DNA of 46,788 nt. It comes from Nitrosomonadales bacterium (lineage in GTDB: Bacteria > Pseudomonadota > Gammaproteobacteria > Burkholderiales > SG8-39). The translations under genes were made by a program, and so were the position numbers. The DNA lies in assembly GCA_005240145.1 (NCBI GenBank), contig SBAS01000127.1:1-46788 (forward strand), in the 5' to 3' direction. Positions 1 through 7,131 of this stretch are shown here, piece after piece (position 1 is the first letter of the stretch; every line of letters starts with the position of its first letter). Under the pieces are notes generated by a model, which saw nothing but the letters and a program-made list of their open reading frames with translations, did no database searches and was not told the DNA's origin.

Positions 1-57
1 AGCCCGATGCAGTTCGAGAAGCGTTGGCTCGCCGCTCAGGAAAAGCGGGCCGCATAA
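1..57 (+). CDS. IS3-family transposase (OrfB), C-terminal 18 residues only
   Basis: Frame 1 reads SPMQFEKRWLAAQEKRAA and then TAA. This matches the usual end of IS3-family OrfB (DDE integrase) proteins, where a 'lSPxqFE' segment follows the last catalytic region. The catalytic DDE residues lie upstream of the window, so whether the element is intact cannot be judged. The call rests on a short tail and on the inverted-repeat-like sequence that follows it. Confidence 0.55.
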   Translation, partial: SPMQFEKRWLAAQEKRAA

Positions 58-97
58 TGGCCTCGGCTATGGGATACGGAAAACAGGGGCAAGGTCA
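1..97 (+). mobile_element. Right end of an IS3-family insertion sequence (cut by the window edge)
   Basis: The window starts inside the last codons of an IS3-type transposase. About 40 nt after its stop the sequence reads CAGGGGCAAGGTCA. Its complement begins TGACCTTGCCCC, the form expected of an IS3-family terminal inverted repeat (TGA at the tip). I place the element's tip at about 97. The left part lies outside the window, so neither the partner repeat nor the target duplication can be checked. The element abuts the low-G+C GHKL/SEC-C cassette, consistent with a mobile or accessory region. Confidence 0.55.
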
Positions 98-145
98 CTT
101 CATCACGATCCTCGGGGCGTCAGCAGCGTGCGCTTGAAACTCTGG

Positions 146-154
146 TGATATACT
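146..154 (+). promoter_or_regulatory. Candidate extended -10 promoter of the GHKL/SEC-C cassette
   Basis: TGATATACT is an extended -10 (TGn plus TATACT) with no good -35 at 17 nt spacing. It would start a transcript near position 161 and leave a leader of about 115 nt before the ATG at 277. No other strong sigma70 match was seen between the IS tip and the first gene. Inference from motif only. Confidence 0.35.
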
Positions 155-276
155 TTACTCGTTGGTGATGTGGTTGTTGGTCCTAGGCAATGCCTCGCAC
201 CGTCAATCATTTTTGCCGACACCTTATTAACCGAGAGGTCGCCAAACCTTCCTCTCACCTTAAGAAGGAGTTGGTC

Positions 277-2097
277 ATGAGTACATCTAACGCCCATTCG
301 GGCACGCTTGCTTTTTCTGTCGCTCAAACCGGTTTCTTGCTGGATCGGATGGCAAAGGATTGCGGTGAGCTGCAGTTTCTCCGCGAGCTTACGGAGAATT
401 CTATCCAGGCCGTCCTTAAGACCCCGACGAAGTCCGGGGAAATTGTCTGGGATGCAGACTGGGTTACTTACGACCTTGCCGGGGTCTACAAGCTCAGCAT
501 CACGGACAACGGTGAGGGGATGACTGGGGAGGACATGATTAAGTACATCAATCACCTGTCTTCTTCCGGTGGTATCCAGGCGCACAACGCGAACTACGGT
601 ATAGGCGCAAAAATTGCTGCTGGCACCCGCAATCCTGCAGGGCTTGTCTACCTGTCGTGGCGCGAAAGCGTCGGGTCAATGATTCACTTTTGGAAAGACC
701 CGCAGACCGGCGAATACGGCTTACAGCAAATGAAGCGCCCGGACGACTCGTGGGGCCATTGGGCCCACGTAGAAAACTCGGTGAAACCAGACACAATCGG
801 CGCGCACGGAACGAAAGTGGTGCTTAACGGACGTTCTGACGATGCAAATACAATGGCACCCCCTGAAGGAGCATCGAGCCCGTCTCGGTGGGTAACTAAA
901 TATCTAAATACCCGTTACTTCCAGTTTCCTGCAGGGATCACGGTGAAGGCGCGCGAGGGGTGGGAGAACGACAGAAGCGATAAAGATAGAAACGTTTTGC
1001 GCACAATCATCGGGCAGAAACGGTATCTCGATGAGCACGCATCGGCCAGCGGCATCATAGAACTCACGAACGCCCGCGCTCATTGGTGGATCTTGCGCAA
1101 TGAGGCAGCGCTTTCACAAAATTCCGGCTTTGTTGGATCATCGGGTCATTGCGCAGCGCTTTGGGATGACGAGCTATATGAAATGACAGCGGGGCGCGGC
1201 AACACGAAAACATTGCAGGACTTCGGTGTCATTTTTGGCTATACGCAGGTCGTTATCTATGTCGAACCCCTCGAAACTCCTGGCGTCGAGATCATTACCA
1301 ACACCGCGCGGACCGCGCTGATCCTGAACGGTAAGCCATTGCCGTGGGCTGACTGGCAAGATGAGTTTCGGGAGGCCATGCCGATAGAGATCGCCAACCA
1401 CATGGAAGCCGTCGCTGCGGCGTCTAAAGCGTCCGATCACAAGGACTCGATTAAGGATCGGCTGAAGCAGATTGAAGAACTGTTCAAGCTCAGCCGCTAC
1501 CGCACCATAAAAGGCGGGCCGTTGCTTGTTAGCGGCGATACGCAGGCATCCGGGGGCGGAACACGTTCGGGCACAGGAAAGGCGAATGGTGCTGGTGGGG
1601 CCGGATCACAATCTGGCAAGACTCCGTCCGTGTACGCACTTTTCATGTCCGAGAACGGAGAACCGGGCAAAACCGCAAAACCCGATCTATTTCCGGAAGT
1701 GCGCTGGGTCAGTACTGCAGACGGTTCACGTCAGGTTGGCGACATGGAAGATCGCGCCGCCAAGTTTTTGGAAAGAGACAACATGCTCCTGATCAACGCA
1801 GACTTCCGTGTCTTTACTGACATGGTAAAGCGGTGGTCCGACTATTTTGGAAATGTGCCAGGAGCACAACCTGCAGTTCAAGAAGTTGTGCGTGAGTGGT
1901 TTGAGCAATCTCTGGTTGAAGCAGTGCTCAGCTCCAATACGCTGCGCAATGCGCAGCACTGGTCAATCGAGGATGTACATCAGATGCTCTCGTCCGAAGG
2001 CCTTACTGCAGTTGTACTTCCTCGCTGGCACATTGAGCAGAGTATCAAGCGGGCACTAGGCTCAAAATTCGGGGCGTTGAAAGGCAAGGTGGCATAG
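277..2097 (+). CDS. GHKL-fold (MORC/Hsp90/MutL-like) ATPase, putative defence protein
   Basis: 606-aa soluble protein with a complete GHKL nucleotide-binding core near the N-terminus: N box ELTEN (37-41, catalytic Glu and Mg-binding Asn), G1 box DNGEGM (77-82), lid/G2 box YGIGAKIAAG (107-116) and a GAHGTKVVL motif (175-183). A transducer-like region follows, then a Gly/Ser-rich linker (about 420-449) and a separate C-terminal domain. No histidine-kinase dimerisation helix or receiver is seen, so it is not a two-component kinase. I chose ATG 277 because AAGAAGGAG lies just upstream; the frame stays open back to 190 but without a ribosome site. The SEC-C/nuclease gene follows after 15 nt. Codon use is more A/T-rich than the core genes downstream. 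GHKL ATPases of this kind occur next to nucleases in prokaryotic conflict loci (the MORC/MutL-like ATPase theme); that role here is inference. Confidence 0.8.
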   Translation: MSTSNAHSGTLAFSVAQTGFLLDRMAKDCGELQFLRELTENSIQAVLKTPTKSGEIVWDADWVTYDLAGVYKLSITDNGEGMTGEDMIKYINHLSSSGGIQAHNANYGIGAKIAAGTRNPAGLVYLSWRESVGSMIHFWKDPQTGEYGLQQMKRPDDSWGHWAHVENSVKPDTIGAHGTKVVLNGRSDDANTMAPPEGASSPSRWVTKYLNTRYFQFPAGITVKAREGWENDRSDKDRNVLRTIIGQKRYLDEHASASGIIELTNARAHWWILRNEAALSQNSGFVGSSGHCAALWDDELYEMTAGRGNTKTLQDFGVIFGYTQVVIYVEPLETPGVEIITNTARTALILNGKPLPWADWQDEFREAMPIEIANHMEAVAAASKASDHKDSIKDRLKQIEELFKLSRYRTIKGGPLLVSGDTQASGGGTRSGTGKANGAGGAGSQSGKTPSVYALFMSENGEPGKTAKPDLFPEVRWVSTADGSRQVGDMEDRAAKFLERDNMLLINADFRVFTDMVKRWSDYFGNVPGAQPAVQEVVREWFEQSLVEAVLSSNTLRNAQHWSIEDVHQMLSSEGLTAVVLPRWHIEQSIKRALGSKFGALKGKVA

Positions 2098-2112
2098 GGC
2101 ACGAGGCGCGAG

Positions 2113-3804
2113 ATGCTAAACGTACCCTTCAGGCGCGAGCCGAAAATCGGGCCCAATGATCGGTGCCCATGCGGCAGCGGTCGAAAGTTTAAGAAATGCC
2201 ATGGCGGCTCCGAGTACACGCTGCCAAATTTGCTGACCCAGTCGAGGATGGAAAAGCAAATCCTCGATGAGGGTCGGCGTCTGTTCGAGTTGCACAAAGC
2301 GAAGGAACTGCAGCGTCAGAAACAGCAAGGCCTCGGGCGCCCGATCATTTCTACAGAACACAAGGGAAACCGATTTGTCGCCGTTGGAAATACAGCATGG
2401 TGGGGATCATGGAAAACGTTCTATGACTTTCTCGGCGCATACCTAAAAAAGACTCTTGGTGAAGAATGGGGTAACGCAGAACTAAAAAAGCCTTTGGCGG
2501 ACCGGCATCCCGTGCTCCAGTGGTATGACCGGATCTGCCATTTGCAGATAGCGCACGTGCGCGAGCCCGGTGCAGTGTTCTCAATGCCGATGACTGGCGC
2601 CGCATCTGCATATAACCGCCTTGCTTACAACCTCTACTTGATCGCCCACAATGCGAAAGACGTCCAAACCGTCTTGATTTCGCGACTAAAGAATAAGGAA
2701 AATTTCCAAGGTGCATTTTTTGAAACCCAGGTCGCAGCATGGTTGATTAAAGCCGGGTTCGAGCTGGAGTTTGAGGACGAGTTGGATATCTCTAGGACGC
2801 ATTGCGAGTTCACGGCTACTTACAAAAGCACCGGAGACAAATATTCTGTCGAAGCCAAATCGCGTTCTCCGTTGCCTGGCGGTGGCGTTTCAGAAAGGTT
2901 GCCTGTGGGGCGACAGCTTCGGAAGGCGTTAACGAAGAAAGCTGATCACAAGCGCATTGTGTTTATTGATTTGCACAAACCCCTGCACAAAAAAGCAGAC
3001 GCGGACAAGATGGTGGACCGCGCCGAGAGAATTGTGAAAGTGTACGAGGCATCGTTGGAGATTGATGGCGCTCCTGCGCCGCCTGCGTACGTCTGCTTGG
3101 CAAACCTTTCGGATCAGTATGCGCTAGATGGAGCCGAACTCGGAACGATGGTTTCATTTCTCGGGTTCAAGATCCCCGACTTCATGGGTGTGGAGTATCC
3201 ATCGATCAGAGAAGCCTTGCGGGCGCGCGAGCGTCATTGGCCCATGTTTCAGCTATTAAAGTCGATCGACCAATACCGGGATATTCCCAGCACTTTTGGC
3301 GGAGAACTTCCGTCAGAGGCCTTTTCGACTGGACAGCGCGCAAGAATTCGAATTGGCGGCGTATATCTGGTGCCAGGCCCCGACGGTAAGGAAGTGCCCG
3401 CGCGGATCACGACTGCTACGGTGATGTCCGGAAAGGCAATGTGCGGTTTTCACGACGAGAATAGTGGAAATGCGTGGCTTGGCACCTTTGACCTGACGCC
3501 AGAAGAGCTAGCGGACTACGAGAAACACCCCGACACTTACTTCGGTGTTCATCTGCAGCAAGGGCGGCGCGCTGAAACCGCTATCGAGCTATTCGATTTC
3601 TTCTTTGAGTCCTATCGGAACACATCACGGGAAAAGCTTCTCGAATTTTTGGCGGACGCACCGGATTTAGAAAGTTTGAAAGGCCTCGAACAGAAGGATC
3701 TAGCGGAAATTCTATGCGAACGGTACGTTCTGCACGCCATTGCGCAGGGATTTCAAATGAAGGCGCCGCGCCAGCCAGGCAGCCAGCAGCGTACTAGAGA
3801 GTGA
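2113..3804 (+). CDS. SEC-C zinc-motif protein with PD-(D/E)XK-like nuclease core
   Basis: 563-aa protein. It opens with a SEC-C zinc motif (CPCGSGRKFKKCH, residues 18-30), here N-terminal rather than at the C-terminus as in SecA. A helical region with a basic stretch follows (about 40-80). Around residues 200-250 there is a restriction-endonuclease-like pattern: Glu204 in an amphipathic helix, an acidic strand residue (HCEFTA, Glu232) and a VEAK strand (Glu247-x-Lys249), followed by a helix and a hydrophobic strand (RIVFIDL). The C-terminal 250 residues match nothing I recognise. It lies 15 nt after the GHKL gene and is surely co-transcribed. By analogy with ATPase-nuclease pairs it is the likely effector. 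The last 11 nt overlap a convergent small gene. The SEC-C call is firm; the nuclease call is moderate. Confidence 0.7.
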   Translation: MLNVPFRREPKIGPNDRCPCGSGRKFKKCHGGSEYTLPNLLTQSRMEKQILDEGRRLFELHKAKELQRQKQQGLGRPIISTEHKGNRFVAVGNTAWWGSWKTFYDFLGAYLKKTLGEEWGNAELKKPLADRHPVLQWYDRICHLQIAHVREPGAVFSMPMTGAASAYNRLAYNLYLIAHNAKDVQTVLISRLKNKENFQGAFFETQVAAWLIKAGFELEFEDELDISRTHCEFTATYKSTGDKYSVEAKSRSPLPGGGVSERLPVGRQLRKALTKKADHKRIVFIDLHKPLHKKADADKMVDRAERIVKVYEASLEIDGAPAPPAYVCLANLSDQYALDGAELGTMVSFLGFKIPDFMGVEYPSIREALRARERHWPMFQLLKSIDQYRDIPSTFGGELPSEAFSTGQRARIRIGGVYLVPGPDGKEVPARITTATVMSGKAMCGFHDENSGNAWLGTFDLTPEELADYEKHPDTYFGVHLQQGRRAETAIELFDFFFESYRNTSREKLLEFLADAPDLESLKGLEQKDLAEILCERYVLHAIAQGFQMKAPRQPGSQQRTRE

Positions 3805-3931
3805 GCGCCCAACCGACGAACGCCAGGAGCGCGACTACTGCCAGCGCTGCAATGACCAGCGTGTAGCGAACCGCCCACGGTACGCTGTCGTTTTCTGCTG
3901 GCTGCGCGGGCACGCTATGAGGGATGTTCAC
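3794..3931 (-). CDS. Small single-TM protein (45 aa), GTG start overlapping the upstream stop
   Basis: This reading frame encodes a polar N-terminus of about 22 residues followed by a hydrophobic helix rich in Ala/Val/Leu (TLVIAALAVVALLAFVGWAL). It ends at TAG 3794-3796. The start is a GTG whose last two bases overlap the TGA of the preceding 90-aa gene (GTGA), the usual arrangement for translational coupling. The predicted topology is one membrane helix at the C-terminus. Its 3' end overlaps the end of the SEC-C gene on the other strand. No family recognised; the gene call rests on the overlap and the clean helix. Confidence 0.5.
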   Translation of the reverse strand: MNIPHSVPAQPAENDSVPWAVRYTLVIAALAVVALLAFVGWALTL

Positions 3932-4200
3932 CGGTACATTTCCTCGGAGAGCACGCCCCTCGCGTGCAGCGCGATCTCGCAGAAGATTTCCCCGTTGACT
4001 TCAATCTCGTCATTGTTCTGCTCGCTTTCGAGCGACAGCCGAAATGCTTTCAGCCTAGCCCGGGACATCGGCGTATGGCCCTTACTTCGTTTCGCCAGTT
4101 CAGCAATTGCGATCAGCGTTTGTCGCCGATGCTCGACCGTCACCGAGATCTCCCCGCGTTCGAGCATCGCATCGAGTTGCTTGTACGTCACTTGCTCCAC
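3928..4200 (-). CDS. Hypothetical 90-aa soluble protein
   Basis: The protein is helical and charged: TYKQLDAMLERGE near the N-terminus, a basic RAKR-like middle, and an acidic C-terminal third (ESEQNNDEIEV). The N-terminal helix could suit a small DNA-binding or adaptor fold, but no motif is decisive. The start is a GTG at 4200 with no clear ribosome site, 21 nt after the stop of the secreted 70-aa protein, so coupled translation is likely. The next gene overlaps its stop by GTGA. I do not recognise the family. Confidence 0.5.
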   Translation of the reverse strand: MEQVTYKQLDAMLERGEISVTVEHRRQTLIAIAELAKRSKGHTPMSRARLKAFRLSLESEQNNDEIEVNGEIFCEIALHARGVLSEEMYR

Positions 4201-4221
4201 GGGGCTGTTTGCCGTACCACG

Positions 4222-4434
4222 CTATTTGGCTTGCACGCAGGTCACGCCAGCCAAGCCGCCCGCGCAAAAGTGCAGGATTCCCGTGGCGGTATCCAATCGC
4301 CATGCTGAATTTCCGGCACCCGCCACGATCTGATAGCGGCTCTGGATCAATGCCTCTCCGTCCTTTGGCCCGGTAAGCTGCGCATATGCAAGTCCGGTGA
4401 ATGCGATCACGGCCACAGCAATCAGGTAACGCAT
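4222..4434 (-). CDS. Small secreted protein (70 aa)
   Basis: Residues 1-18 form a classical signal peptide ending AYA before QLTGP, so the product is probably periplasmic or secreted (about 52 residues mature). The mature part contains WRLDTATGILHFC, a short beta-hairpin type repeat I associate with small proteobacterial envelope proteins of unknown role. Two cysteines (HFC, VTC) could form a disulfide. The start ATG is preceded by GGGAGAG. It is first in a three-gene minus-strand set (secreted, soluble, single-TM) and divergent from the RarA-tail-like gene across 190 nt. No function assigned. Confidence 0.6.
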   Translation of the reverse strand: MRYLIAVAVIAFTGLAYAQLTGPKDGEALIQSRYQIVAGAGNSAWRLDTATGILHFCAGGLAGVTCVQAK

Positions 4435-4624
4435 AGCTCTCTCCCTTAGTGGTTCAAATAGTTCTAGCTGCTCCCTCGTCCACCACGATCTTTTTGGCGA
4501 TATAGGAGTTGCCCTATTTTGCTACAGGGCCCCTCGAATTTGCTGCTCACATGGCGAACAGCACGAGCAGTTATGAAGCCCTCCGGACTGGCAGCCTCAT
4601 CGTTCCAACCAGGAGCGAATAGCG

Positions 4625-5188
4625 ATGATTCCACCAACCAAGAACGGCCTCAGTTCCATGGCGTGCCTCTCGGCTTTGCAGAAGTGCATCCGGCGCGGCA
4701 TGGAGCGCGAGGCGATGCAGTTCGCCATCGAGCTGATGCACACGTCGAAACCCTTTCATTCGATGGTGACCAAGCGGCTGGAAGTGATCTGCCACGAGGA
4801 CATTGACACCGGAGCACAGCCGCACATCGTCCCGTTCGTCCACGCCTCGATGGTCCAGGCCCGCGAGTGGTACGACCCGGACGTGACGAAGCTCGGCAAG
4901 AGCCGGATGGCCGTGGGCAATTCGATCAGGATGATGTGCAGGGCGCAGAAGTCACGGATCGGCGATCACTTCGCCGCTTCAATCGGGTGGGCGAACATCC
5001 TCGAAGGGTTCGTGCCGACGATCCCGGATTGGGCGAACGACAAGCACACCGCGATCGGCAAGCGCCTGGGGCGAGGGCTCGACCACTTCCGGGCCGAGTC
5101 GACGCGCTGCATCCCACCGATTGAGAAAGACGAGTACGAGGACGAGGCCTACAGGTTGTGGGCGATGAAGGAGAACCACAAACCGTAG
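4625..5188 (+). CDS. RarA/MgsA C-terminal-like protein, phage or plasmid type
   Basis: 187 aa. The first 60 residues (SALQKCIRRGMEREAMQFA, then a CHEDID segment) resemble the C-terminal oligomerisation region of the AAA+ protein RarA/MgsA, where the pattern is SALhKsvRG...AlyW...aSEDIG. The second half has DKHTAIGKRLGRGLDHF and a C-terminal DEYEDEA. No Walker A or B motif is present, so it is not an ATPase by itself. GGAG before ATG 4625 supports the start. Stand-alone proteins of this type occur, as I recall, on phages and mobile elements; interference with or recruitment of host replication-repair factors would be inference. It is the last gene before tRNA-Glu. Confidence 0.5.
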   Translation: MIPPTKNGLSSMACLSALQKCIRRGMEREAMQFAIELMHTSKPFHSMVTKRLEVICHEDIDTGAQPHIVPFVHASMVQAREWYDPDVTKLGKSRMAVGNSIRMMCRAQKSRIGDHFAASIGWANILEGFVPTIPDWANDKHTAIGKRLGRGLDHFRAESTRCIPPIEKDEYEDEAYRLWAMKENHKP

Positions 5189-5451
5189 TAACGCGGCTCG
5201 GACCTCACCAGCGTCGGCGCCGGCCTCGGCACGGCTGGCCTCCGCTCGTTGATGCGATTCGGATCAGGTGGCGTTCGATCCTGCTCGCGATCTGGCCCGC
5301 GCCTGGATTCGCCTCACCAGCAAGCGGAAACGGCCCGCTACAGCACGCGCAACACCTGATCTACCTCGGGCACCCCGCGAACGGCACGCAGCTCCTACGC
5401 GATCCTGGCCTCGGCTCTGCCCGCAATTGGCGGACGAATTGGCGGATTCAA
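5189..5451. other. Non-coding junction between the accessory island and tRNA-Glu
   Basis: No convincing gene is present here; the frames that stay open lack starts and ribosome sites. A short direct repeat of AATTGGCGGA occurs at 5425-5434 and 5437-5446, next to the 3' end of tRNA-Glu. I looked for a second copy of the tRNA 3' end further left (an att duplication) and found none, nor an integrase gene in the window. Confidence 0.4.
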
Positions 5452-5527
5452 TGGCGTCCCGACGGGGATTCGAACCCCGGTTACCGCCGTGAAAGGGCGA
5501 TGTCCTAGGCCTCTAGACGATCGGGAC
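5452..5527 (-). tRNA. tRNA-Glu (anticodon TTC)
   Basis: 76 nt including an encoded CCA. Acceptor stem GTCCCGA pairs with TCGGGAC, the D-arm contains GTCTAGAGG, the anticodon loop is CTTTCAC (TTC) and the T-loop is TTCGAAT. It follows tRNA-Ala by 25 nt and both lie downstream of gltX on the same strand, so the cognate tRNA and its synthetase are clustered. The 3' end borders the low-G+C island. Confidence 0.97.
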
Positions 5528-5552
5528 TCGAGGCGAAAACCTGCAGCTTGGG

Positions 5553-5628
<76 letters not shown>

Positions 5629-5642
5629 ACGCAAGGGGGCAA

Positions 5643-5671
5643 ATTATAGCGGCATGTGCTTGGCGCGACAA
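5643..5671 (-). promoter_or_regulatory. Sigma70 promoter of the tRNA-Ala/tRNA-Glu unit
   Basis: On the minus strand TTGTCG (5671-5666) and TATAAT (5648-5643) are separated by exactly 17 nt, followed by a pyrimidine/GC-rich discriminator (TTGCCCCC). Transcription would begin near 5636, 8 nt before the tRNA 5' end. It lies in the 82-nt gap after gltX. Confidence 0.75.
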
Positions 5672-5710
5672 CAGAATCCGGCGCCTGCGACAGCCAGTGC
5701 AAATCTCGTC

Positions 5711-7114
5711 TCAGGCTCCTTCCAGGTGGCGCGCGAGGCGCGCGAGGACCGTTTCCCTGCCGATCAACTCCAGCACCGCGTCGAGCGACGGCGTCTGGGT
5801 GCGGCCCGTGACCAGCAAGCGCGCGGGCATCGCGAGTTCGGGCATTTTAAGGCCGCTCGCCTTGAGCGTCGCGCTCACTGCCGCGCCCAGAGCTTTGCGC
5901 TCCCACGGCGCCGCGGCGAGATTCGCCGCGAGCATTTTCAGCGCCGGGCGCGTCTTCTCGTTGAGAGCCCCGGCCAGGCTCTGCGCCGAGGGCTCCTCGT
6001 AGACGTAGAACAGGCGCGCCGCTTCGGCGAGCTGCTGCAGGCTGTTGGCGCGGTCTTGCAGCAGGGATGCGACTTTTTCCAGGGGTGGCCCGCTCTTGAT
6101 TTCGACTTTCATCTTTTCAAGAATTTCCCGGATCAAATTCGAAAGAAGAAAAGGATCCTCATTCTTCATGTACTGCTGGTTCATCCACAGCGCTTTTTCC
6201 GGGTCGAATTTCGCCGGCGAGCGGCTGACGTGCGCGAGGTCGAACCACTCGAGCAGCTTCTCGCGCGGGAAGACTTCCTCGTTGCCGTGCGACCAGCCCA
6301 GGCGCGCGAGGTAATTGATGAGCGCCTCGGGCAGGAAACCCTCGTCCTTGTACTGCATCACGCTCACCGCGCCGTGGCGCTTGGACAGGCGCTCGCCATC
6401 GGCGCCGAGGAGCATGGGCAGGTGGGCGAAGCCGGGTATTTTTTCTTCCTTTACCAGGGCCCTGAAGATATGAATCTGCCTCGGCGTGTTGTTCACGTGG
6501 TCGTCGCCGCGGATCACGTGCGTGATCTGCATGTCGAGGTCGTCGACCACGACGCCGAAGTTGTAGGTCGGCGCGCCGTCGGCGCGCAGCAGCACCAGGT
6601 CGTCGAGCTCCTGGTTGGGAAAGCTGATCGGGCCCTTGACGAGGTCATTCCAGCCCACCTCGCCCTCTTCCGGCGTCCTGAAGCGGATGACCGGCTTTAC
6701 GCCTTCGGGTTTCTTCAGTCCCTGCGAGCGCTCGGGGCGCCAGCGGCCGTCGTAGCGGGGTTTCAGGTTTTGCTTTAGTTGCGTTTCACGCAGAAGCTCG
6801 AGTTCTTCCCGCGTCATCCAGCAACGGTACGCATGCCCCGAGGCGATCAACTGCTCGGCAACTTCCTTGTAGCGCGGCAGGCGCTGCATCTGGAAGAACG
6901 GGCCCTCGTCCCAGTCCAGGCCGAGCCATGTCATGGATTCGAGGATCGCGTTCACCGAGACCTCGCTCGAGCGCTCCAGGTCGGTGTCTTCGATCCGCAG
7001 GATGAACTTGCCGCCGTGGCGCCGCGCGTAGGCCCAGCAGAAAAGCGCGGTGCGGGCGCCGCCGATGTGCAGGAAGCCGGTCGGGGACGGGGCGAAGCGG
7101 GTGCGTACGCTCAT
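5711..7114 (-). CDS. gltX: Glutamyl-tRNA synthetase
   Basis: 467-aa class I aminoacyl-tRNA synthetase, full family length. The N-terminus RTRFAPSPTGFLHIGG carries the HIGH-type signature (HIGG, 16-19). The KMSKS-type motif is GERLSKRHG in the middle of the protein, and the C-terminal anticodon-binding helical region is complete. It charges tRNA-Glu in the cytoplasm; the cognate tRNA-Glu gene lies downstream on the same strand. The ATG at 7114 begins the conserved first strand, so the start is secure. The persulfide dioxygenase gene ends 17 nt upstream, so the two may share a transcript. Confidence 0.97.
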   Translation of the reverse strand: MSVRTRFAPSPTGFLHIGGARTALFCWAYARRHGGKFILRIEDTDLERSSEVSVNAILESMTWLGLDWDEGPFFQMQRLPRYKEVAEQLIASGHAYRCWMTREELELLRETQLKQNLKPRYDGRWRPERSQGLKKPEGVKPVIRFRTPEEGEVGWNDLVKGPISFPNQELDDLVLLRADGAPTYNFGVVVDDLDMQITHVIRGDDHVNNTPRQIHIFRALVKEEKIPGFAHLPMLLGADGERLSKRHGAVSVMQYKDEGFLPEALINYLARLGWSHGNEEVFPREKLLEWFDLAHVSRSPAKFDPEKALWMNQQYMKNEDPFLLSNLIREILEKMKVEIKSGPPLEKVASLLQDRANSLQQLAEAARLFYVYEEPSAQSLAGALNEKTRPALKMLAANLAAAPWERKALGAAVSATLKASGLKMPELAMPARLLVTGRTQTPSLDAVLELIGRETVLARLARHLEGA

Positions 7115-7131
7115 CGGCGGCGCGGAACTTG

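Noticed and set aside
277-2097. Two-component histidine kinase
   Set aside because: GHKL boxes are present but no H-box dimerisation helix, no sensor or TM region and no response regulator; layout fits MORC/Hsp90-like ATPases.
5425-5452. att site of an integrated element at tRNA-Glu
   Set aside because: No second copy of the tRNA 3' end and no integrase in the window; only a 10-bp local repeat is present. Kept as a possibility for the island, not as a feature.
5654-6778. Long plus-strand frames opposite gltX and the dioxygenase (also 7297-8181)
   Set aside because: Mirror frames of conserved coding genes with biased composition; no starts or motifs.
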